Below, piece after piece: positions 35,861 through 44,891 of a stretch of DNA of 64,000 nt. The position numbers were made by a program, and so were the translations under genes. Source of the DNA: PALSA-1444 sp964291045. Its GTDB lineage: Bacteria > Chlamydiota > Chlamydiia > Chlamydiales > Rhabdochlamydiaceae. The stretch spans positions 1,612,001 through 1,676,000 of the forward strand of contig NZ_OZ197277.1 of assembly GCF_964291045.1 (NCBI RefSeq), written 5' to 3'. The stretch's first letter is position 1. Each line of letters opens with the position of its first letter. The notes under the pieces are model-generated. The model saw nothing but the letters and a program-made list of their open reading frames with translations. It was not told the DNA's origin and made no database searches.

Positions 35861-37012
35861 ATTGTAGTGAGTTCTAATCAGCTAGCTCATCAACCTGAAG
35901 AGTTTCCCTCTCTTCTCTCTTTTACAATTAATACCGAAGAAAACCGTTTTCTCTCCTCTAGTCCAGAACGAGATCGAATGGCTTTAAATAACGTTTTGGA
36001 TCAGCCTATTAACACGGCTCTCTATTTTCTAAAAATGACCTCTACAATAGGACTCATGCTAGGAGCTAGTGCGGTAGCTGTCAAGTTATTAGGTGCGTGG
36101 AAACCCGTACACGTTCCCTCCTTACGTCTTCACCGCGAACACTATCCTCTCTACCAAAGAGTGTACCATCATGCACGTAATTACATTCATCGAACAGACT
36201 CGGTACAATTACTCCTTACAGGCTTATGTACAGGGGTGATTTCAGGACTTGTAGGTGGCATTCCCTATGTACAATATCATAGAATAAGAGCCGTCTCTAT
36301 TCGTGATGAGGCCTTTAGTCACTCTTATCAAGCTTCGAATAAAGCTTTTGAAATCACGCGTCTATTTCTAGCTGATATGGATACCCCCGAACAAAACTGT
36401 CCTATTTCTCATCAGCCCATGATCTTTCCTGTCATTACAAACTGCGGACATATCTTTGAGTTCTTTTCCGTCGCCATCAAACTCACACGGAAAAATCCTG
36501 ACTACTCTCTAGCAGACTCTCCTTGCCCTCTTTGTAAAAAATCTATTTCTACTCTCACGCATCCAAAAAAATATTTCGAAAATAAAACAGGGATTTGGAA
36601 CAAAATTTTCAAAAAAATCGAACGTTTACTAAAAAAATCTCATATTATCGATGGTCTCACAATGGATGAAATCGAGCAGATTATGCGAAAGGAAAACAGT
36701 TTTTTCACTCGGTCTAGTGAGGAATTAACAGCTCTCATCAAACAAGATATCAAAAACCTCTCACCTGATGAGCTTTTTGTACTAGCTGCTTTTATGTTAA
36801 GACAGTTTAAACCGATGCATGAAAAAATTGAATCGATTTATAAGATGAATACAAAACAAATTCTCAAGCTCAGGAGGCTGAAAAAACTTTCTCTTGAAAA
36901 TGAAAAAGATCTCAGCGATGGCTTAAGCAATTGGTATACTTACCGAATATTCATTCCAGCACAATGTAGTTTAACAAGAGATTTATTTGAAAAATTAGGA
37001 GCTGCTCAATGA
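35855..37012 (+). CDS. Membrane protein with SP-RING/U-box-like zinc site, paralog C
   Basis: 385 residues. N-terminal FPSLLSF, hydrophobic segments at about 58-80 and 117-140, zinc site CPISHQPMIFPV (C182), CGH (C197, H199), CPLC (C224, C227), and C-terminal LSPDELFVLAAFML. The first three ligands fall at the same residue numbers in all three paralogs, while the sequence between CGH and CPxC varies in content. The stop overlaps the partner gene at 37009 (ATGA). The same segment QASNKAFEI before the zinc domain is found in paralog B, so B and C are closer to each other than to A. Confidence 0.62.
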   Translation: MSIVVSSNQLAHQPEEFPSLLSFTINTEENRFLSSSPERDRMALNNVLDQPINTALYFLKMTSTIGLMLGASAVAVKLLGAWKPVHVPSLRLHREHYPLYQRVYHHARNYIHRTDSVQLLLTGLCTGVISGLVGGIPYVQYHRIRAVSIRDEAFSHSYQASNKAFEITRLFLADMDTPEQNCPISHQPMIFPVITNCGHIFEFFSVAIKLTRKNPDYSLADSPCPLCKKSISTLTHPKKYFENKTGIWNKIFKKIERLLKKSHIIDGLTMDEIEQIMRKENSFFTRSSEELTALIKQDIKNLSPDELFVLAAFMLRQFKPMHEKIESIYKMNTKQILKLRRLKKLSLENEKDLSDGLSNWYTYRIFIPAQCSLTRDLFEKLGAAQ

Positions 37013-38190
37013 GTATCATGAATTTAATCAAGCAATTTTATTACACACAAGTGCCTCCTTCTATTCCTAAAAATACCTATTTTGAAAAAGCTCTTCAAGA
37101 ACAACATCCTCCTCATGAAATCGATCGTTCCTTTCTCATGAGAAACCATCCACTTCCAATTTCGTTCCTCAATATCTTTGATCCCTACACTTTGATTCAG
37201 TGTAAAGAAGCCTATAGATCGCTCACTCTGAGGTACTCTGAAGAAGAAGAAGATCACCTTTATAATTTCTATGAGATCGCTCAATTAAAATTCCGTCAAC
37301 TATCCACTGACACCTTAGAAGGGTATCATGTAGATAAACACTTCTCTAATTTGGTTCGGATAGAAGCTGTGGAAAAATATTTTCAATTGATTAAATTAGA
37401 GAATCTACAACACCAGCAGAAAATTGAAGGTCTTACAACTCCTGCACCCGACTTAGCGCAATCCTTCGTGGACTCAGAGAAAACTAATCTCAATTCTCTC
37501 TTCATGTATCAAGAACTTACATTTGCAGAATATCTATCTATAGACCGGATGATCGATAGGATGACGCGCCATATTAAACAAGAACTCATTAAGGAAATCC
37601 CGCTACCTTCTTTTCAAGACGCCTCTCATGGATCTTTGATTCAAAAAAAACTCTCAAAGGGGATATCTATTTCAAATATTTCATTAAAAAATCCCAATCC
37701 TGAAGACCATCAACTCTATCTTGCCTATCAAAAACAGCTTGATCAAGAAAAAACTAAAAGAGTCTATGAATGGATGGATAATAGTTTAGCAAGTGACCAA
37801 GCTTTAAGAAGCCATAACCCTCAAGCTTTACTTACCCATTTAACCACAGTCCCTTCCCTTGAACTTGCTATCCAAAGAAAAAAGAAACAGCTCATTTATC
37901 AAATCTTAAAAATTAGCGCGATATCAGGAGCTGCTTTGATGGCTCTTTATTGCCTTACGAAAAACTACACCCTCTTAAAAAAAGCTATCCAAGTTGTTCC
38001 TACTCAGTTCGAAAAAGCGCTGGGATATCTCCCGTTAGGATATCAATTGTTAATAAAAGCTAACCTCTTGATGCTAGGCTTTACAGGAGCATTTTATGTA
38101 GGACTGAAACTATCTGTGTTCATAGTCTTAGGAAGTCTTGAGTTAGAATACAAATATAAAAAAGGCGTATTAAAAAGATCAGAGTGGTAG
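37009..38190 (+). CDS. Partner membrane protein of the RING-like paralog C
   Basis: 393 residues, paralog of the gene at 34376. Shared motifs are LIQCKEAYR, TLEGYHVDKHF, IDRMTRHIKQEL and ALLTHLTTVPSLE, with hydrophobic segments near 300-320 and 345-385. The N-terminal soluble region is diverged more than the motifs. It starts within the stop codon of paralog C. A hairpin follows its stop. Confidence 0.6.
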   Translation: MSIMNLIKQFYYTQVPPSIPKNTYFEKALQEQHPPHEIDRSFLMRNHPLPISFLNIFDPYTLIQCKEAYRSLTLRYSEEEEDHLYNFYEIAQLKFRQLSTDTLEGYHVDKHFSNLVRIEAVEKYFQLIKLENLQHQQKIEGLTTPAPDLAQSFVDSEKTNLNSLFMYQELTFAEYLSIDRMIDRMTRHIKQELIKEIPLPSFQDASHGSLIQKKLSKGISISNISLKNPNPEDHQLYLAYQKQLDQEKTKRVYEWMDNSLASDQALRSHNPQALLTHLTTVPSLELAIQRKKKQLIYQILKISAISGAALMALYCLTKNYTLLKKAIQVVPTQFEKALGYLPLGYQLLIKANLLMLGFTGAFYVGLKLSVFIVLGSLELEYKYKKGVLKRSEW

Positions 38191-38225
38191 ATAAAGAGAG
38201 CGTGAAATATTTTTTATTAAAATTT

Positions 38226-38259
38226 AAGGGAGAACCACTTGAAACCTTCCTTCTCCCTT
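38226..38259 (+). terminator. Hairpin ending the RING-like island
   Basis: 9-bp arms AAGGGAGAA (38226-38234) and TTCTCCCTT (38251-38259), 16-nt loop, followed by TTGAT. Placed between the last partner gene and rpsL. Confidence 0.5.
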
Positions 38260-38481
38260 TTGATCAAAAGTAAATCCCTTCAATAACAAGGTTAAATATT
38301 TTTGAATTTGTCCTTAGGCTCTACCCTCTTCTCTTTCCCTTAAAGATCTTCTTTTCTTCTACTCTATTTTTTTGCAAAAAAAATCCCTCTTAAGTTATCC
38401 TCTCTACCAGAAAAAGAGTTCTTTGGATATGCATGTTCAGGAGCAATTCTTTTTCACATTGAATTATTTTAAGGAAAACTG

Positions 38482-38853
38482 ATGCCGACAATTAATCAAT
38501 TAGTCAAAACAGGGCGGGGACGAAAAGCAAAACGTTGTAAATCACCTGCTTTGCAAGAGTGTCCTCAAAAACGAGGCGTTTGCTTGCAAGTCAAGACTAA
38601 AACTCCTAAGAAACCTAACTCAGCGCTTAGAAAAGTGGCTTGGGTTCGTCTTTCGAATGGGCAAGAAGTCATTGCTTATATCGGTGGCGAAGGGCACAAC
38701 CTCCAAGAGCACAGCATTGTACTCGTAAGAGGCGGAAGAGTAAAAGACCTTCCTGGTGTACGTTACCATATCGTTCGAGGAGCTTTAGACTGTGCTGCAG
38801 TAAAAGACCGTAAACAAAGCCGGTCAAAATACGGTGCTAAACGGCCTAAGTAG
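38482..38853 (+). CDS. rpsL: 30S ribosomal protein S12
   Basis: 123 residues, standard uS12. Contains KTKTPKKPNSALRKVAW with the two decoding-centre lysines in KPNSALRK context, GQEVIAYIGGEGHNLQEHS and GGRVKDLPGVRYHIVRG. AAGGAAAACTG supplies the ribosome binding site. It heads rpsL-rpsG-fusA-rpsJ, the same order as in Chlamydia. Confidence 0.98.
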   Translation: MPTINQLVKTGRGRKAKRCKSPALQECPQKRGVCLQVKTKTPKKPNSALRKVAWVRLSNGQEVIAYIGGEGHNLQEHSIVLVRGGRVKDLPGVRYHIVRGALDCAAVKDRKQSRSKYGAKRPK

Positions 38854-39017
38854 AGCGGTTTAGACCCCTCTAAAAAACTGTAGATCTCTCTATTTCTACA
38901 GATAAGTAATTGAGGATGACTTCTGTAAAGTCATTCTAGCTCAGAAAAGAGCTCGCTCTGATGGAATTTATCCATTTAGAGCACAGTGAAGAAAATAAAA
39001 AGTTAAGGAACCCTAAG

Positions 39018-39491
39018 ATGTCACGAAGAAAACGCGCTGTAAAGCGTACGATAGAGCCTGATCCTCTATATAACAGCATTGTTCTTGCTAAATTCATCAA
39101 TAAACTCATGTTCAGCGGAAAAAAATCTACCGCTCGTCGTATTGTTTATGCAGCAATCGAGCAATTTGCTAAAAAAGTTAAAGCAGAAGATCCTCTTGCT
39201 GCATTTGAACAAGCTTTAGAGAATGCAAAGCCTTCTCTAGAAGTTAAATCTCGCCGTATTGGTGGTGCTACCTATCAAGTTCCTATTGAAATTCCAGCTG
39301 ACAGACGCACTTCGATGGCAATGAAATGGATCACTCACTATGCAAGAGAAAAAGTCGGCAGATCCATGGAAGAAGGGCTTTCTCAAGAGCTGTCTGATTG
39401 TTTCAACAATCAAGGTTCTTCGATTAAGAAGAAAGATGATACTCACAAAATGGCAGAGGCTAACAAAGCGTTTGCTCACTATAAATGGTAG
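39018..39491 (+). CDS. rpsG: 30S ribosomal protein S7
   Basis: 157 residues, uS7. Start ATG 39018 gives MSRRKRAVKR, with AAGGA about 8 nt upstream; the frame is open to 38961 but the extra residues are not S7-like. ESRRIGGATYQVP-type core (here VKSRRIGGATYQVPIEI) and RRTSMAMKWI are present. Primary 16S 3'-domain binding protein. Confidence 0.97.
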   Translation: MSRRKRAVKRTIEPDPLYNSIVLAKFINKLMFSGKKSTARRIVYAAIEQFAKKVKAEDPLAAFEQALENAKPSLEVKSRRIGGATYQVPIEIPADRRTSMAMKWITHYAREKVGRSMEEGLSQELSDCFNNQGSSIKKKDDTHKMAEANKAFAHYKW

Positions 39492-39503
39492 GGGTAATCA
39501 AAC

Positions 39504-41606
39504 ATGGCTAACCAATTAAGTAAACGTCCTGAAACCGATATTCTGAAAAATGTCAGAAACATCGGGATCATGGCTCACATTGATGCTGGGAAAACAACCA
39601 CTACAGAACGTATTCTCTACTATTCTGGACGTCTTCATAAAATGGGAGAAGTTCACGAAGGAGCTGCAACCATGGACTTCATGGAGCAGGAAAAAGAGCG
39701 TGGTATTACCATCACTTCAGCTTCAACCACTGTTTACTGGCAAGGAAGTAAAATCAACATCATTGACACTCCAGGTCACGTCGATTTTACCATCGAAGTA
39801 GAGAGATCTCTTCGCGTTCTTGACGGTGCAGTCGCTGTATTTGATGCAGTAGCTGGGGTTCAACCTCAATCTGAAACGGTATGGCGTCAAGCAAACCGCT
39901 ACGGTGTTCCAAGAATTGCTTTTGTGAACAAAATGGACCGTATTGGAGCTGACTATTTTAATGCTGTCAATACGATGAGAGATAAGCTAGGAGCAAATCC
40001 CCTAATCGTTCATTGCCCTATTGGCGCAGAGTCTGAATTTAAAGGAATGGTTGATCTCGTGACAATGAGAGCTTACCTTTTCTTAGATGAAACACTTGGT
40101 GCTAAATACGAAGAAGCCGATATTCCTCACGATCTTTTAGAGAAATGCCAAAAGCTGCGCCAAGAGATGATCGAAGAGCTTGCAACCATTGATGAGAGCA
40201 ACGAAACATTCATGGTTAAAGTTTTAGAAGACCCAAACAGCTTAACAGAAGATGAAATTCATGCCATGATTCGTCAAGGGGTGGTTGAACTCAAAATCAA
40301 TCCTGTCCTTTGTGGAACAGCTTTCAAAAATAAAGGAATTCAACCTCTTTTAGATGCGATTGTCCGCTGGATGCCATCTCCTCTTGATCGTGGAACGATT
40401 AAAGGGATCAATATGAAGACAGAAGAGCCTCTTGAAATCACTCCTGATGACAACAGTCCTCTTTCTGCACTTGCCTTTAAAATCATGTCAGATCCGTATG
40501 TAGGAAGACTCACTTTCGTGCGTATTTATTCAGGTGTTCTTTCAAAGGGAACAAGCTTAATTAATACCACAAAAGAAAAACGGGAAAGAGTTTCAAGACT
40601 TCTTGAAATGCATGCTAACCAACGTAGAGACAGAGATGAGTTCTTTACAGGGGATATTGCTGCATGTATTGGACTGAAATACACCTCAACTGGAGATACT
40701 CTTTGTTCTGAAGGACAAGAGCTTCTTCTTGAGAAAATGGTATTTCCTGATCCTGTGATTTCTATGGCTATTGAACCTAAATCCAAAGCAGATAGAGAAA
40801 AGCTGGCTCAAGCGCTCTCTTCCCTTTCTGAAGAAGATCCAACATTCCGCGTCTCAACTAACGAAGAGACAGGCCAAACCATTATCGCTGGAATGGGTGA
40901 ACTTCACTTAGATATCTTAAGAGACAGAATGTTAAGAGAATTTTCTGTGGAAGCTAACGTTGGGAAACCGGAAGTGGCTTACAAAGAAACCATCACCATT
41001 CCTGGAAAAATCGAGACGAAATATGTTAAACAATCCGGGGGCAGGGGTCAATACGCTCACGTTTGTTTAGAGATTGAGCCGAATGAGAAAGGAAAAGGGA
41101 ACATCGTTGAAAGTAAGATTGTTGGGGGATCGATTCCTAAAGAATACATCCCAGCTGTTATCAAAGGGGTCAATGAAGGACTCACAACAGGAACACTTGC
41201 TGGATACCCTCTTGTCGATGTCAAAGTTGCCATCGTATACGGTTCTTATCACGAAGTTGACTCGAATGAAATGGCCTTTAAGATTTGTGCTTCTATGGCT
41301 CTTAAAGACGCAGCACGTAAATGTCAACCTGTCATCCTTGAACCGATCATGAAAGTTGTTGTGACAACTCCTGATTCGCATATTGGGGATGTGATTGGAG
41401 ATATTAACAAACGTCGTGGAAGAATCATGAACCAAAATTCTACGAAAGGTCTTGTTGAGATTGAATCTGAAATTCCTCTTGGAGAAATGTTTGGTTATTC
41501 AACTCAATTACGCTCAATTACCTCAGGCCGTGGTACTTATACTATGGAACCGAGCCACTTTGAGAAAGTGCCAGCAAACATTCAAGAAAAAATTTCTAAA
41601 AAATAA
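39504..41606 (+). CDS. fusA: Elongation factor G
   Basis: 700 residues, full length. G1 AHIDAGKTTTTE, switch I RGITITSA, G3 DTPGHVDF, G4 NKMD, then domains II-V ending at KISKK. Catalyses GTP-driven translocation. It lies 12 bp after rpsG and 12 bp before rpsJ, with no tuf gene between. Confidence 0.98.
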   Translation: MANQLSKRPETDILKNVRNIGIMAHIDAGKTTTTERILYYSGRLHKMGEVHEGAATMDFMEQEKERGITITSASTTVYWQGSKINIIDTPGHVDFTIEVERSLRVLDGAVAVFDAVAGVQPQSETVWRQANRYGVPRIAFVNKMDRIGADYFNAVNTMRDKLGANPLIVHCPIGAESEFKGMVDLVTMRAYLFLDETLGAKYEEADIPHDLLEKCQKLRQEMIEELATIDESNETFMVKVLEDPNSLTEDEIHAMIRQGVVELKINPVLCGTAFKNKGIQPLLDAIVRWMPSPLDRGTIKGINMKTEEPLEITPDDNSPLSALAFKIMSDPYVGRLTFVRIYSGVLSKGTSLINTTKEKRERVSRLLEMHANQRRDRDEFFTGDIAACIGLKYTSTGDTLCSEGQELLLEKMVFPDPVISMAIEPKSKADREKLAQALSSLSEEDPTFRVSTNEETGQTIIAGMGELHLDILRDRMLREFSVEANVGKPEVAYKETITIPGKIETKYVKQSGGRGQYAHVCLEIEPNEKGKGNIVESKIVGGSIPKEYIPAVIKGVNEGLTTGTLAGYPLVDVKVAIVYGSYHEVDSNEMAFKICASMALKDAARKCQPVILEPIMKVVVTTPDSHIGDVIGDINKRRGRIMNQNSTKGLVEIESEIPLGEMFGYSTQLRSITSGRGTYTMEPSHFEKVPANIQEKISKK

Positions 41607-41618
41607 GGATATTCGCCC

Positions 41619-41936
41619 ATGGCAAAACAACCTCGCCAAAAAATTCGGATCCGCCTTAAAGGATACGATCAGCGTGTTCTCGACCGTGCCACAATTGACA
41701 TTGTCGAAACAGCAAAGCGCACGGGCGCTCGGATTGCTGGACCTATTCCTCTTCCGACTCAAAGGGAAGTGTATACTGTTCTTAGATCTCCTCACGTTGA
41801 CCGTAAGTCACGCGAGCAGTTTGAGATCCGTACACATATCCGGATGCTCGACATTTTAAGCCCAACTCCTGATACCATCGACAAGTTGAAAGTTCTTCCT
41901 GTCGCTGCAGGCGTTGATATTAAAATCAAAGCTTAA
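41619..41936 (+). CDS. rpsJ: 30S ribosomal protein S10
   Basis: 105 residues, uS10. KIRIRLKGYDQRVLD, GARIAGPIPLPT and RKSREQFEIRTHIR are diagnostic. AAGGAT precedes the start by about 11 nt. Last gene of the S12 operon; S10 usually heads its own operon in other bacteria but follows fusA in Chlamydiae. Confidence 0.98.
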   Translation: MAKQPRQKIRIRLKGYDQRVLDRATIDIVETAKRTGARIAGPIPLPTQREVYTVLRSPHVDRKSREQFEIRTHIRMLDILSPTPDTIDKLKVLPVAAGVDIKIKA

Positions 41937-41943
41937 AGCTTTT

Positions 41944-41991
41944 AAAAAGCCTCTCTTTCTTTATGGATGCATAAAAAAGAGAGGCTTTTTT
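41944..41991 (+). terminator. Intrinsic terminator of the rpsL-rpsJ operon
   Basis: Long stem (arms about 41944-41965 and 41970-41990, core AAAGCCTCTCTTT/AAGAGAGGCTTT) with a short loop and a T-run, 7 bp after rpsJ. The clearest Rho-independent terminator in the window; the A-rich left side could also serve leftward transcripts. Confidence 0.9.
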
Positions 41992-42020
41992 ATTTCTCTC
42001 TCCTAGATCTGAAGACGCCC

Positions 42021-42374
42021 TTAGTCTGCTAAGGTATTTGGATCATCATCAGAAAATTCGTGATAAGGAGAAGGAAACTCTTGATTATACCGTTTTGAAA
42101 TCACTACTCCATTTTTCACAACAAGTGTATACCGATTTTCTTCAACCACTTCATTGCTCCCTAGCACCCTTTCAATGTATTTATACTCTTCTATCCCCTC
42201 AGAATGCGAATGAATAGAGTAGGGCGGGCCGTACGCAGAAATGACTGTCTCTACCCGGGCTCCAAGCGTAATTTGATCAAATTCAGGCCGTGTCATGAGA
42301 AGCGTACTTGTACAACTAAGCGTCAGGAGAAAAAGAAAATAGATCCCTTTCTTTTTTAAGAAATTACTTGCCAT
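42021..42374 (-). CDS. Small exported protein, BamE/SmpA-like
   Basis: 117 residues. An N-terminal hydrophobic segment ends in LLTLSC, a possible though non-ideal lipobox, so it may be a lipoprotein. The segment ITLGARVETVISAYGPPYS with a later EEYKYIE resembles the SmpA/OmlA/BamE fold (a turn around a GxP after a helix, then a tyrosine-rich strand). AAAGGAG precedes the ATG. It overlaps the upstream gene by 19 bp in the rodA operon, consistent with envelope work. The BamE link is tentative. Confidence 0.5.
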   Translation of the reverse strand: MASNFLKKKGIYFLFLLTLSCTSTLLMTRPEFDQITLGARVETVISAYGPPYSIHSHSEGIEEYKYIERVLGSNEVVEENRYTLVVKNGVVISKRYNQEFPSPYHEFSDDDPNTLAD

Positions 42375-42802
42375 ATCACTCCTTTAATCACGGTTCTTAA
42401 TTCATCTTGTGTTGCATACTCTGCATACATCTGGTATCTATTTTCATCTACTTTTTCATAGATCTCGAGCCCCTCAAATCCGATATCTTCTGCTTTAAAC
42501 TCCCAAGCGATTTTATGCTCAGTTGTGAGTCCTTTTCCCATTAATTTCCCTAAAGAGGCGCTTTGAAATTCAACGGTAAAACGGTTAAGGGTGACATCAG
42601 AAAAAATCAGTTGATTATAGACAGGCTCTGCCACATCTTGAACACAGATTTGTTGCATGCACTCAATCAGCCCGCTAGAATCTTGAGCATACGTATTCCA
42701 CTTAGTTGAAAAGATCAGCTCTTCTTTAAGAAGACTGAGCTTAATGGTTCCCTCGCCCATCCAAAGGCCTGGGGCAAAAATAAATTGATGATGCTTAATC
42801 AA
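42356..42802 (-). CDS. Conserved hypothetical protein of the rodA operon
   Basis: 148 residues, soluble, mostly beta-strand in appearance (WMGEGTIKLSLL, WEFKAEDIGFEGLEIY), with no signal peptide. I do not recognise the family. Its start overlaps the rodA stop by 4 bp (ATGA) and its end overlaps the next gene, so the three genes are co-translated. Chlamydia has a hypothetical gene (CT724) close to birA and rodA that might correspond, which I cannot verify. Confidence 0.6.
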   Translation of the reverse strand: MIKHHQFIFAPGLWMGEGTIKLSLLKEELIFSTKWNTYAQDSSGLIECMQQICVQDVAEPVYNQLIFSDVTLNRFTVEFQSASLGKLMGKGLTTEHKIAWEFKAEDIGFEGLEIYEKVDENRYQMYAEYATQDELRTVIKGVIWQVIS

Positions 42803-43923
42803 AACATAAACCTACGGCTATAAATACTTTGTAAAATCCCCAGTGCCATCATAGAAGAGACTACAGAAGACCCTCCATATGTGATGAGGATTAAAGGAAC
42901 TCCGGTAATGGGCAAAAATCCCACCATCATTCCAATGTTAACAATCACTTGCATGGCAAGATAGGTGGCAATGCCAGCAGATAAAAATCTTCCAAATGCA
43001 TCTTTAGCTCCAGCTGTAACCTGAAAACTCAAATAAATCAAACCGAAAAAACACAAAAGGATAAAAAAGATTCCCATCAGTCCAAATTCTTCTGCAAAGG
43101 CGGCAAAGACAGAATCGGTATGTGCGGCAGGGAGCCACTCCTTACCTGAAAAATCGCCTTCTAACCACCCCCGGCCTGTGATACCCCCTAAGGATATCGC
43201 TGTTTGAGATGCTTGTTGGTGATAGGTGTAAGGGTTTAACCTTTCATATTGATACTCTTTAATGAATTGGGTCGCAACAGGACGGATCTTCTCATGAGAA
43301 ATCGTCCCTGTAAAAATGAGGCCAACACTTAAGAGCCCAATTCCCCCTAAAATAGCTAGCCACCTGACAATTTTTTGCCGTATCCCTCCCAAATAAAACA
43401 TCACAAGGGCAATGGGATAAAGAACAAGAGCTGTTCCTAAATCGGGCTCTTTTAATATCAAGACAAAGGGGATGAAAACAAGTAAAAGCGCTTCAAAGGC
43501 AGTCCTTAATAAATGCGTAGATCTTCCCCGCATTTCTAAAAAAGTACTCAGCGTGATCACAACGATCAGTTTTGCATATTCAGAGGGTTGAAACGCCCTT
43601 CCAATCCCTGGAATGCGGTACCACCTGTGCACATTTTGAATCGGGGTCGTAAAAAATAACCCTACAAGTAAAAGGATGATGATGCCGTAGAGCACCCAAG
43701 ACCAAGACTTGAGTTTTCTATAATCAATCCCGGTAAAGAAAAAAAAGACACCCCATCCCAAAATAAACCACTGTATTTGAGATTTAGCACTGGGGGTTAA
43801 AAAAGCGGTAGAATCCCCCTCTGTTGTCATTGAAGCAATCACAAGCGTACTGATTGTCATGAGGGAGAGCAAAATCACAATCATACGTAGATCAACGCGG
43901 AATATATAACGGTAGTCAAACAT
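42799..43923 (-). CDS. rodA: Rod-shape SEDS glycosyltransferase RodA
   Basis: 374 residues with about ten transmembrane segments. Signatures are WYRIPGIGRAFQPSEYAK, FKEPDLGTALVLYP-type ILKEPDLGTALVLYP, LPAAHTDSVFAAFAEEFG containing the conserved acidic loop, and the final PFITYGGSS-type LILITYGGSSVVSSM. Peptidoglycan polymerase working with a class B PBP. In Chlamydiae it belongs to the division/peptidoglycan system. Divergent from birA by 54 bp. Confidence 0.93.
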   Translation of the reverse strand: MFDYRYIFRVDLRMIVILLSLMTISTLVIASMTTEGDSTAFLTPSAKSQIQWFILGWGVFFFFTGIDYRKLKSWSWVLYGIIILLLVGLFFTTPIQNVHRWYRIPGIGRAFQPSEYAKLIVVITLSTFLEMRGRSTHLLRTAFEALLLVFIPFVLILKEPDLGTALVLYPIALVMFYLGGIRQKIVRWLAILGGIGLLSVGLIFTGTISHEKIRPVATQFIKEYQYERLNPYTYHQQASQTAISLGGITGRGWLEGDFSGKEWLPAAHTDSVFAAFAEEFGLMGIFFILLCFFGLIYLSFQVTAGAKDAFGRFLSAGIATYLAMQVIVNIGMMVGFLPITGVPLILITYGGSSVVSSMMALGILQSIYSRRFMF

Positions 43924-43977
43924 CTTCCTTTGAAGAATACTTGAAATCCGATATTATCTCGACCATCTCTCGTATAA

Positions 43978-44721
43978 ATGATGATCATTGATTATATCCA
44001 TTTAGAATCCATTAACTCTACAAACACCTTTGCAAAAGAAAATGCCCTGCATTTTCATCCTCATCACCTCACCTGCATTACAGCGCTAGAACAAACAGCA
44101 GGAAGAGGAAGATACAACCGCAAATGGATTTCTCCCAAAGATAAAAACCTTTACCTCTCTCTTTTTTTAACACTTCCCTCTTACTTAAGTTATATTCTGA
44201 ATTTAGGGCAAATCATGGCGATGGCGTGTCATGAGATGCTATTAGAAAAAGGGATCACTCTCATGCTCAAATGGCCCAATGATTTGTTACTGGATTACCG
44301 CAAAATTGGAGGGATACTCACAGAAACAGTTGTGATCAATCAAAGAGTAGGCGTTGTGATTGGGCTTGGGCTTAATGTCAATCTGACTAAGGAAGAGTAT
44401 GCGCACATTGATCAACCTGTCACGTCCCTTTGTGAATGGACTGGCACTCTTATCAACCCTTCCACTTTTGTAGAGCCTCTTCTCAAGCATTTTACAAAAA
44501 ATTTAGAGTTATTAATGACGCATGGCTTTGAGCCGTTTCTTCCCTATTTTAAAAAGTATATTGCCTATCAAGGCAAGAGCGTGACTCTTAAGCTCCCTCA
44601 AGGGCCTATTCAAGGGATTTGCCACTCTCTATTACCAGATGGGAGTTTACAGCTTCTTTTACCCTCAGGAACTCTCCAAACAGTTTCAATGGGGGAAATC
44701 ATCATGCACTCAGCATCATAA
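43978..44721 (+). CDS. birA: Biotin--[acetyl-CoA-carboxylase] ligase (monofunctional)
   Basis: 247 residues without the N-terminal DNA-binding domain of bifunctional BirA. ESINSTNTFAKE, the biotinyl-AMP loop QTAGRGRYNRKW, LKWPNDLLL with the catalytic lysine, KIGGILTE, and a C-terminal SH3-like cap (DGSLQLLLPSG). It attaches biotin to AccB. Beside rodA as in Chlamydia (CT725/CT726). Two adjacent ATG codons at 43978 and 43981 are possible starts. Confidence 0.93.
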   Translation: MMIIDYIHLESINSTNTFAKENALHFHPHHLTCITALEQTAGRGRYNRKWISPKDKNLYLSLFLTLPSYLSYILNLGQIMAMACHEMLLEKGITLMLKWPNDLLLDYRKIGGILTETVVINQRVGVVIGLGLNVNLTKEEYAHIDQPVTSLCEWTGTLINPSTFVEPLLKHFTKNLELLMTHGFEPFLPYFKKYIAYQGKSVTLKLPQGPIQGICHSLLPDGSLQLLLPSGTLQTVSMGEIIMHSAS

Positions 44722-44891
44722 CCTTTACTCCTTAAAAATAGACTATTTGGTTTACAAAATTTCCTGATTTTGAGATGAAGAAATTATAACCATTTTAGGT
44801 CTTCTCTCTTGAAAAAATTACTGTTTTCTTCTTCAGGAATATCCCCTGTAAAGAATCCAATATCAGAGAGATAGATAAGGAGAAATACTTC

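Noticed and set aside
43951..43978. TTGAAA/TATAAA pair as a birA promoter
   Set aside because: The -10 box overlaps the start codon, so transcription would start inside the gene, and no later start codon fits the protein.
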